From Bacteroidales bacterium (lineage in GTDB: Bacteria; Bacteroidota; Bacteroidia; Bacteroidales; WCHB1-69), in assembly GCA_016290715.1 (NCBI GenBank), contig JAEEUY010000171.1:1-13828 (forward strand): a stretch of 13,828 bases of DNA, given 5' to 3'. This document shows positions 1-5,686 of the stretch, in pieces (position 1 is the first letter of the stretch; each line of letters starts with the position of its first letter). The notes beneath the pieces were generated by a model that saw only the letters and a list, made by a program, of their open reading frames with translations, was not told the DNA's origin and made no database searches. The position numbers and the translations under genes are program-made.

Positions 1-48
1 CCACAACCAGTACTCCAAAATTGTTTCAACTAAATTTATGATTTTCAT
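1..48 (-). CDS. 5' end of an unidentified leftward gene (partial)
   Basis: On the minus strand an ATG at 46-48 opens a frame that stays open to the window edge and encodes MKIINLVETILEYWLW. Only 16 residues are visible, so I cannot assign a function. The case for a real gene rests mainly on the TATCTTTGC promoter element placed 16 bases upstream on the same strand. A nearby in-phase-looking ATG two codons further upstream (52-54) is in another frame and hits a stop after eight codons, so it is not a competitor. The gene would be transcribed divergently from the lipoprotein gene at 251. Confidence 0.45.
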   Translation of the reverse strand, partial: MKIINLVETILEYWLW

Positions 49-63
49 ACATTGAATTTGAAT

Positions 64-72
64 GCAAAGATA
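64..72 (-). promoter_or_regulatory. Promoter -7 element, leftward
   Basis: Read on the minus strand this is TATCTTTGC, matching the Bacteroidota sigma-70 -7 consensus TAnnTTTG. A T-rich TTTTC lies about 17-18 bases further upstream (near 90-94 on the plus strand) and could serve as a weak -33 element. It sits just ahead of the leftward start at 48, giving a short leader of about 10-15 bases. Confidence 0.5.
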
Positions 73-130
73 CCAAAATTATGGTCTGTGAAAATACAAT
101 TTTAAACTATTTGATGACAAAAAACAGTGA

Positions 131-157
131 TTTGATAACACGGTCCATGTAATTTTG
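131..157 (+). promoter_or_regulatory. Weak promoter candidate for the lipoprotein gene
   Basis: TAATTTTG at 150-157 fits TAnnTTTG, with a TTTG at 131-134. The spacing of 15 bases is shorter than the usual 19-21, and the element lacks the TAYYTTTGC form seen at the other promoters here. It would leave a leader of roughly 90 bases before the ATG at 251. This is a tentative call; GATTTTTGC at 170-178 is an alternative. Confidence 0.25.
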
Positions 158-250
158 TAAGGATTTCTTGATTTTTGCAATTGTTTTTTGTGAAATTATC
201 ACTAACGACAAACGGATTATTATTCAACACGTAAAATTAAAATCAAGAAG

Positions 251-682
251 ATGAAAAAAGTTAGATTATTGACCATGGCTGTCTTTTTTTTAGCCGCCGC
301 TGTTTTATTCAGCTCTTGTTCTAAAAGTAACGAAAAATTAATTGTGGGGAGCTGGAGAATTACACAAGGGTTCGAAAATAGTGAATATGTAGATGACTAT
401 AACAGTGAAGTGTGGGGATTCAGATCCAATGGAGTATGCTCTTCTACCTTTTTATGGGAGGATTATAACATTCAAGGGACTTATAGTTTATTTGATGGTT
501 CATTATTGTTAAATTCGGGTTATGTATATCATAGTAACGGTTGGTATAAAGTGAGCTTGGATTTAGAAATTATAGAACTTTCACGCAATAATATGAGAGT
601 GTCAGGTTATTGCAACTTAACTAATTCAGCTGGTGGTAGTTATACTGATTATGTTGTCATCCAATTTAAAAAAGTCAAATAA
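251..682 (+). CDS. Small predicted lipoprotein, lipocalin-like
   Basis: This encodes a 143-residue protein with a signal peptide: basic MKKVR start, hydrophobic stretch at 8-20, then FSSC with the candidate lipidated cysteine at residue 23. The mature part is about 120 residues with no acidic cluster after the cysteine, so nothing marks it for the cell surface. It starts with a 'KLIVGSWRI' segment at residues 29-37, and the rest alternates polar and aromatic residues as in a beta-rich fold. The 'L.G.W.' opening recalls small lipocalin-like lipoproteins of Bacteroidota, but this is a resemblance only and no ligand can be named. It appears monocistronic: a divergent gene lies upstream and a strong terminator follows 23 bases after the stop. 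There is no Shine-Dalgarno site; the leader near the start is A-rich. Confidence 0.75.
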   Translation: MKKVRLLTMAVFFLAAAVLFSSCSKSNEKLIVGSWRITQGFENSEYVDDYNSEVWGFRSNGVCSSTFLWEDYNIQGTYSLFDGSLLLNSGYVYHSNGWYKVSLDLEIIELSRNNMRVSGYCNLTNSAGGSYTDYVVIQFKKVK

Positions 683-705
683 CCATCACATTTTTAAGCG
701 GATTA

Positions 706-744
706 AGCGGCATTTCGTAATCAGGGGAATGCCGCTATTTTTTT
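706..744 (+). terminator. Intrinsic terminator after the lipoprotein gene
   Basis: A perfect 9-bp stem (AGCGGCATT at 706-714 with AATGCCGCT at 728-736) and a 13-base loop are followed directly by ATTTTTTTT. It separates the lipoprotein gene from the DUF362 unit. Confidence 0.85.
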
Positions 745-775
745 AACAATCTTTTACTTAAAAATAGATTTCCAT

Positions 776-808
776 TTTCAATCTTTACAAAAAAAATCAC
801 TATTTTTG
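776..808 (+). promoter_or_regulatory. Promoter for the DUF362 gene
   Basis: The -7 element is TATTTTTGC, with the core at 801-808. A TTTC at 776-779 lies 21 bases upstream and is a plausible -33 element. The start codon at 831 follows after a leader of roughly 15-20 bases. The position, just after the terminator at 706-744, supports a new transcription unit that probably runs through glmM. Confidence 0.6.
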
Positions 809-830
809 CTACTCAAAATTTAAAAACAGA

Positions 831-1934
831 ATGAAAAAAATATCCATCATTATTGCTGTCATAGCCACTGTTTTGTGTGGTTGCAACAGAAACAAAGATG
901 TGCCGGCTGGAACTGCTGCTGACACGGTTGCTTCTTCCATCGTTTATTTTACGGAAGATATTTCTCCGGAAGGAGTGATGAAAATTTTTGAATATGTAAA
1001 AGGAAACGTGAAAGGGGAAGTGGGGATCAAAGTGCATTTTGGCGAGGATGGAAACGAGTATTTCGTTCCCGCCACCATGGTGGAGCCCTTGTGCAAAGCC
1101 TTGAATGCCACCCTCATTGAAACCAACGTGGCTTATACGGGTCGTCGTGCGGAAACGAAAACCCATATTGAATTGGCTCGCGATCATGGTTTTACGTTCG
1201 CCCCTATTGACATTTTGGATGAGGGCGGCACGCTCAAACTGCCTATCGAAGGGGGACAACGGTTTGATACGGCGCTCATCGGCAAGAATTTTGAAAAATA
1301 TGAAACGATTATCTATTTCACCCACTTTAAAGGACATGGGAGAAGCGGTTTCGGCGGGTGTATTAAAAATGCTTCTATGGGAATGGCCACTCCCGACGGC
1401 AAACGGGCGATGCATAAGAACGACTTTCCTGTGGTAAATCCCGATGCCTGCGTAAGTTGTGCAGCTTGTGTGAAAGATTGTCCGGCCGGTGCCATTTCAC
1501 TCGACCCGCTGACCATTGACTATAAAAAATGTATCGGTTGCGGCAAGTGTATCTCCACTTGTCCCCACGGCGCTATGCAAGCCCCCGATGATGAAGAAAA
1601 AGCCAAACGGTTTCTCGAAGGTTTGGTGGAATATGCCAAACCTGTTATCGAAGCGAAAAACAATATCTATTTCAATATCGTGATTAATATCTCGCCCACT
1701 TGCGACTGCGGAAGCCATCCGGAGAAGCCCTTTGTACCCAATATTGGCATCCTCGCCTCTACCGATATTGTCGCCATTGAGGCAGCCGCCCACGATTTGG
1801 TGGACCAAGCAGACGGCAGCGATGATGCTTTCCTCCGGAAAAACTCTGTCAGCGGAAAACATCAAATCGAATATGCCGAACAATTGGGTATGGGATCACG
1901 TAACTACAAGTTAGTCAACATTGATAAAAAATAA
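831..1934 (+). CDS. DUF362 [4Fe-4S] protein with a lipoprotein signal
   Basis: This encodes 367 residues. Residues 1-18 look like a lipoprotein signal peptide (MKKIS, hydrophobic core, LCGC with lipid-acceptor Cys18), followed by a short linker. The DUF362 domain starts near residue 36 with 'SSIVYFTEDISPEG'. Two complete ferredoxin motifs follow: Cys207, 210, 213, 217 and Cys234, 237, 240, 244, both CxxCxxCxxxCP, able to hold two [4Fe-4S] clusters. After them comes 'CDCG' at 291-294 and 'IGILASTDIVAIEAA' at 305-319, a pattern typical of DUF362 proteins. The biochemical role of the family is not settled; electron transfer is the natural inference. The odd point is the signal peptide: cluster proteins are normally cytoplasmic or Tat-exported, and no twin arginine is seen. 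No downstream ATG in frame lies before the domain, so the exported form is the best reading. Likely first gene of a unit with the two genes that follow. Confidence 0.85.
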   Translation: MKKISIIIAVIATVLCGCNRNKDVPAGTAADTVASSIVYFTEDISPEGVMKIFEYVKGNVKGEVGIKVHFGEDGNEYFVPATMVEPLCKALNATLIETNVAYTGRRAETKTHIELARDHGFTFAPIDILDEGGTLKLPIEGGQRFDTALIGKNFEKYETIIYFTHFKGHGRSGFGGCIKNASMGMATPDGKRAMHKNDFPVVNPDACVSCAACVKDCPAGAISLDPLTIDYKKCIGCGKCISTCPHGAMQAPDDEEKAKRFLEGLVEYAKPVIEAKNNIYFNIVINISPTCDCGSHPEKPFVPNIGILASTDIVAIEAAAHDLVDQADGSDDAFLRKNSVSGKHQIEYAEQLGMGSRNYKLVNIDKK

Positions 1935-2004
1935 TCACATTTTTTTTGAAAATTTAAAAAATAAAAAAAATCAGTTTCTCGTTTAAGGGGGAGAATCTAC
2001 AATT

Positions 2005-2628
2005 ATGACTAAAAAACAACTTGTCCGAACGATTGGCTTTTTGTTTCTTCTTGCCTTTGCGACGCTCTATTCATTCGCCCAACGAATTGAAGTTCATTTT
2101 GACAAAGAGTTTTCCAATGATTCTTTGATGAATAAAACCATTGGGGTTGGAGGTGCTTTTATTATGGATGAATGGCATCCTAATCTTGATTTTCAGATTG
2201 ATTTTGACTATACAGGTCATAAAGGGAAGGTGGATTATTTGGGGGTGGCGCAAAAATTTTCCAAGTACAAATTCGGGGTGGCGGCGTTATACACAAGGCC
2301 GTTGGGAACGCGTTTCCAATTGAGGGCAGGAGGGGAAGTCTCTTATAACAATATTAAGAAAACGGTTTCAGTACAGCAAGATAGCATAACTCATTCTCTT
2401 TCTTCTACTACTTATCGTGCCAATATGTTGGGAATAGGTGCCATAGTGCAAATACAGGTCAAATTAGGGAAAATATTCCGTATTGGCGCAGGGGTAACTC
2501 CCACCTACCTCATTCCACTCAATGCGAAGGTGGACCGTCCCAATGTGGCGCGTCAGTATAACAAAGGCATTTTTGCTGTGCAAATACAAATTGGAATAGA
2601 AATAAAATTAAGTAATAATAACCAATAA
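2005..2628 (+). CDS. Small outer-membrane beta-barrel protein
   Basis: This encodes 207 residues with a Sec signal peptide (MTKKQLVRT, hydrophobic 10-21, cleavage likely after Ala25 in SFA|Q). The mature part has many short alternating stretches ending in aromatic or charged turns, such as 'KFGVAALYTRPLGTRFQLRAGGEVSYN' in spirit, and closes with 'FAVQIQIGIEIKL', as expected for the last strand of a barrel. The size suggests an 8-10 strand barrel of the general Bacteroidota PorT/OmpW-like type, but I cannot name a specific family or function. No promoter of the -7 consensus and no terminator appear in the 70-base AT-rich gap before it, so co-transcription with the DUF362 gene is likely. glmM starts 9 bases after its stop. 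Confidence 0.65.
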   Translation: MTKKQLVRTIGFLFLLAFATLYSFAQRIEVHFDKEFSNDSLMNKTIGVGGAFIMDEWHPNLDFQIDFDYTGHKGKVDYLGVAQKFSKYKFGVAALYTRPLGTRFQLRAGGEVSYNNIKKTVSVQQDSITHSLSSTTYRANMLGIGAIVQIQVKLGKIFRIGAGVTPTYLIPLNAKVDRPNVARQYNKGIFAVQIQIGIEIKLSNNNQ

Positions 2629-2637
2629 ACGAAGAAT

Positions 2638-4023
2638 ATGTCACTTATAAAATCAATTTCGGGAATTCGTGGAACTATTGGCGGTAAAGCAGGCGAAAAT
2701 CTGACCCCTGTTGATATTGTACAATTTGTTGCAGCTTTCATGACTTTTTTAAAGAAAGATGAAAATGCACTTACCATCGTCGTGGGACGCGACGGCCGTG
2801 TATCGGGAGAAATGGTGAGTCAAATTGCATGCAGCACAGTGCAGAGTATGGGCGGGAATGTGATTGATTTGGGACTTTCCACCACACCGACGGTTGAAAT
2901 GGCGGTAACGCATCACCATGCCGACGGCGGCATTATTCTTACCGCAAGTCATAACCCGATGAATTGGAATGCACTCAAACTACTCAATAGCAAAGGAGAG
3001 TTTATTTCTGCATCCGATGGTGCTAAAGTATTGAATATCATAAAGAAACAAAGTTATACTTTTGCACCTGTTGAAAACTTGGGAAAATATACCACCTATA
3101 GCAAAGCGATGGATGACCATATTGATGCCATACTCAAATTGGAATTGGTGAATGTGAACGCTATCAAAAAAGCGCATTTCAGAGTTGCTGTTGATTGCGT
3201 TAATTCTACGGGAGGAATTGCTATTCCGTTATTGCTCAAACGATTAGGAGTGGCAGAAGTGAAGATTCTAAATGGGGAGCCAACGGGTGTTTTTGCTCAT
3301 AATCCCGAACCGCTTCCCCAACATCTGTATGAGATCTCAGAATGTATGAAAAAGGGAAACTATCATGTTGGTTTTGTAGTGGACCCTGATGTGGACAGAT
3401 TGGCGATTGTGAACGAAGACGGCACTATGTTTGGGGAAGAGTACACGTTGGTAGCGGTGGCCGACTATGTTTTGCAGCACCAGAAAGGGAATACAGTATC
3501 CAACCTCTCTTCCACACGAGCTTTGCGCGATGTCAGTCAGAAATATGAGGTGGAATACTGTGCTTCCGCCGTCGGCGAAGTGAATGTGGTGGAAAAGATG
3601 AAAGATACGGAAGCCGTTATTGGTGGAGAAGGAAACGGTGGGGTGATCTATCCTGCCTTGCATTATGGTAGAGACGCACTCGTCGGCATCGCTCTTTTCT
3701 TATCTTATATGGCCGAATCGGGAAAAGATAGCATACAAATACGTCGCCAATACCCATCTTATTGCATCTCGAAAAACAAAATAGACCTCAGCGAAGGAAT
3801 GGATATCAAGAAGATAATGAATTTTATTGCAGAAAGATATGAGAGGTATGAAGTCAACACCATTGATGGGGTGAAAATTGACTTTGAAAACGGCTGGGTA
3901 CACCTTCGCCCTTCAAACACAGAACCTATTATCAGAATATATGCAGAAGGAAAAACGGAAAATTTAGCCGATAATATGGCCAATAAAATCCTTGGCGATA
4001 TTCGCGAATTTCTTCATTCATAG
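2638..4023 (+). CDS. glmM: Phosphoglucosamine mutase (alpha-D-phosphohexomutase)
   Basis: This 461-residue cytoplasmic enzyme is predicted to convert glucosamine 6-phosphate to glucosamine 1-phosphate on the way to UDP-GlcNAc for peptidoglycan and lipopolysaccharide. All four phosphohexomutase loops are visible: the phosphoserine loop TASHNP (Ser104), the metal loop DPDVDR (249-254), the sugar loop GGEGNGG (329-335) and the phosphate loop RPSNTEP (424-430). The GEGNGG form of the sugar loop resembles archaeal-type mutases rather than the GEQSGH form of E. coli GlmM. This variant is common in Bacteroidota, where it is the annotated glmM. Phosphomannomutase or phosphoglucomutase activity cannot be excluded from sequence alone. 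The length is normal and the start is fixed by the gap of only 9 bases after the upstream gene. A terminator-like palindrome follows 60 bases after the stop. Confidence 0.9.
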   Translation: MSLIKSISGIRGTIGGKAGENLTPVDIVQFVAAFMTFLKKDENALTIVVGRDGRVSGEMVSQIACSTVQSMGGNVIDLGLSTTPTVEMAVTHHHADGGIILTASHNPMNWNALKLLNSKGEFISASDGAKVLNIIKKQSYTFAPVENLGKYTTYSKAMDDHIDAILKLELVNVNAIKKAHFRVAVDCVNSTGGIAIPLLLKRLGVAEVKILNGEPTGVFAHNPEPLPQHLYEISECMKKGNYHVGFVVDPDVDRLAIVNEDGTMFGEEYTLVAVADYVLQHQKGNTVSNLSSTRALRDVSQKYEVEYCASAVGEVNVVEKMKDTEAVIGGEGNGGVIYPALHYGRDALVGIALFLSYMAESGKDSIQIRRQYPSYCISKNKIDLSEGMDIKKIMNFIAERYERYEVNTIDGVKIDFENGWVHLRPSNTEPIIRIYAEGKTENLADNMANKILGDIREFLHS

Positions 4024-4082
4024 AAGTTTGGTAAGATAAAGAATAAAAAAAAGAGACTATTTTTCTCTTTCCCCCTTTGGTA

Positions 4083-4121
4083 AAAAAAGCTTCAAATAAA
4101 ATTTTTATTTGAAGCTTTTTT
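4083..4121. terminator. Near-perfect palindrome, bidirectional terminator
   Basis: Two 19-base arms (4083-4101 and 4103-4121) are exact reverse complements around a single central base. The core is AAGCTTCAAATAAAA, flanked by an A run on the left and a T run on the right, so on either strand a GC-containing stem is followed by a U tract. In RNA the innermost A/T pairs would open to form the loop. It ends the glmM unit and lies 13 bases before the rpiB -7 element. Confidence 0.8.
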
Positions 4122-4134
4122 AATATTTATTTTG

Positions 4135-4143
4135 TACTTTTGC
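4135..4143 (+). promoter_or_regulatory. Promoter -7 element for rpiB
   Basis: TACTTTTGC matches the Bacteroidota -7 consensus and ends 23 bases before the rpiB start. The nearest upstream TTTG (4108-4111) is 23 bases away and lies inside the palindrome, a spacing longer than usual, so no -33 element is claimed. It probably drives the five genes up to 10980. Confidence 0.6.
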
Positions 4144-4166
4144 AAGTTGTGTAAAAAGCGTTTTGT

Positions 4167-4595
4167 ATGAAAGTTTATATTGCAAGCGACCACGCAGGGT
4201 ATGAGTTAAAAGAGTTAATAAAGAAGCATTTTGCCGATCAGTTTGAGTGGCAGGATTTGGGTACGCATTCAACAGAAAGTGTTGATTATCCTGATTTTGC
4301 ACATCCGTTGGCTGAAAAAGTTGCCCAAGATAACGAGTTGAGAGGAGTGCTGATATGTGGTACCGGCAATGGGGTGGCAATCACAGCGAACAAACATGCC
4401 AATGTGCGTGCTGCTCTTGCTTGGAACGAAGATATTGCCAAATTGGCCAGGCAACATAACGATGCCAATGTGTTGGTCCTTCCCGCTCGCTTTATTCTCC
4501 CCGAAACGGCTTTTTCGATCATTGAATGTTTTTTTCAAACTCCTTTTGAGGGGGGACGACATACCCAAAGAGTTGCCAAAATTAATATCCGATAG
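4167..4595 (+). CDS. rpiB: Ribose 5-phosphate isomerase B
   Basis: This 142-residue cytoplasmic enzyme of the RpiB/LacAB family interconverts ribose 5-phosphate and ribulose 5-phosphate in the non-oxidative pentose phosphate pathway. The sequence shows the N-terminal 'ASDHAG' phosphate/sugar-binding segment (Asp8, His9), the catalytic loop 'GVLICGTGNGV' with Cys64 as the predicted base, the anion-hole NKHANVRAA region at 75-83, His97 in 'RQHNDANVL', which matches the ring-opening His of E. coli RpiB, and the C-terminal 'EGGRH' (128-132). The length is standard for the family (about 140-150). The start is supported by a promoter 24 bases upstream. It is the first gene of a tight operon: the next gene begins 2 bases after its stop. 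Confidence 0.93.
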   Translation: MKVYIASDHAGYELKELIKKHFADQFEWQDLGTHSTESVDYPDFAHPLAEKVAQDNELRGVLICGTGNGVAITANKHANVRAALAWNEDIAKLARQHNDANVLVLPARFILPETAFSIIECFFQTPFEGGRHTQRVAKINIR

Positions 4596-4597
4596 CT

Positions 4598-5686
4598 ATG
4601 GAAGAAATTTCGCAAAATGTTGATATGGATTTTATCAAAACGCGTGCCTATATTGCTCGACATAGTTATATCGAGAATATGGAAAATAAGCTGGCGGCGT
4701 TTGAAAAACGTATGCTCAATAAGAATTTTAATGTTTTTTGGGCAGATAACGAAGCGTCATTGGTGGAACTTGTTTACCAACTTCTTCCGGATAAAATATA
4801 CAATAAGGTTTGTTTCGATCTTCCTCATATTCCTGAAGAGTTTAATAATACGAAGAAAATTAAAAAAATTCCGATTGTTGAGGTGGAGAACGGCAAACAA
4901 AGTGCCTCTGTTTTATTTACCCAAGCTGATTTCGGCGTTCTTGAAACAGGCACGCTGGTGCTATTGAATAAACGAAGCAAAAATTGCTTTAACTTAATCC
5001 CAAATATCTTTATTCTTTTAGACATCAGTAAGTTAATTGACAAGATTTCTGATTTGGAGATGCTGTTGTATCTCAAATCCTACTCCCAAAACCAAGAGTT
5101 TCTGCCTGAAGATGTGAAAATCATCAATCGTCCCATCAAGCGGGTGGTAAAAACCAAAATCCAACAAGAGGGTGAGTTCAATATGCAGGATGTGCCTGTT
5201 ACCATCTTCTTGTATGATAATGGAGTGACTGAAATATTGAAAGACAATATCCTGCGCACCTCCCTTTATTGCATCGATTGTGGGAAGTGCCGCACCGTTT
5301 GTCCTATCTATCAATACGAAAAATCAAAAGAATTTTCCCCCATTGAATTGGTTAAAGCAAATTGTTTTGCGAGGAACCGGATTACCGGAGACCTCTTCTC
5401 CCGCACTTTACTGTGTGGGAATTGTGTTCCTGTGTGCCCCATCCAAATTCCTATCACCGATCTCCTCATCCGTGAAATGGAATTGTCGAAAAAGCAGATT
5501 CCTTCTACCTTGGCAAAAATTTTCGTGAGAAGAAAGAAACTCAATAAAATGAGCAAGCCTTTCCAACGTTATTTCTTTTTGCGCAAGCTATATGGGAAAA
5601 ACAAAATGCTGTTATCCTACTTTAAACAACAACCGAGTACTTTTTTTAACATAAAATGGCTGCAAGAACACCCTGATGATGAATAA
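4598..5686 (+). CDS. LUD-domain [4Fe-4S] protein, LutB-like
   Basis: This encodes 362 residues. The N-terminal two-thirds resemble the LUD domain of lactate-utilisation proteins, with the hallmark 'ADFGVLETGTLVLL' at 110-123. It is followed by a ferredoxin-type region: Cys225, 228, 231, 235 (CIDCGKCRTVCP) and Cys273, 276, 280 (CGNCVPVCP), then a basic, helical C-terminal tail. LutB proteins in LutABC oxidise L-lactate and carry the same order of domains but are about 100 residues longer. No lutA or lutC lies in this window. In the second motif the position of the first cysteine is Thr270, so that site has three visible ligands. A redox role at the membrane or in the cytoplasm is inferred; lactate as substrate is not shown. 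The gene starts 2 bases after rpiB and overlaps DUF4175 by 11 bases, so it is translated as part of the operon. Confidence 0.8.
   Translation: MEEISQNVDMDFIKTRAYIARHSYIENMENKLAAFEKRMLNKNFNVFWADNEASLVELVYQLLPDKIYNKVCFDLPHIPEEFNNTKKIKKIPIVEVENGKQSASVLFTQADFGVLETGTLVLLNKRSKNCFNLIPNIFILLDISKLIDKISDLEMLLYLKSYSQNQEFLPEDVKIINRPIKRVVKTKIQQEGEFNMQDVPVTIFLYDNGVTEILKDNILRTSLYCIDCGKCRTVCPIYQYEKSKEFSPIELVKANCFARNRITGDLFSRTLLCGNCVPVCPIQIPITDLLIREMELSKKQIPSTLAKIFVRRKKLNKMSKPFQRYFFLRKLYGKNKMLLSYFKQQPSTFFNIKWLQEHPDDE

Noticed and set aside
813..1415. 200-codon open frame on the minus strand over the DUF362 gene
   Set aside because: It lies fully antisense to a gene with clear ferredoxin motifs, has no promoter or homolog-like motif, and its composition (His/Phe/Ser-rich) is that of a shadow frame.
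1935..2004. Possible terminator or promoter in the A/T-rich gap before the barrel gene
   Set aside because: Only poly-A/T stretches without a GC-containing stem, and no TAnnTTTG; read-through from the DUF362 gene is simpler.
4050..4070. Small hairpin AAAGAG/CTCTTT after glmM
   Set aside because: Six pairs with a 9-base loop and followed by a C run rather than a T run; the palindrome just downstream is the better terminator.
4083..4121. Palindrome considered as an insertion-sequence end or attachment site
   Set aside because: No transposase, target duplication or second copy is visible, and the A/T runs on both sides are those of a bidirectional terminator.
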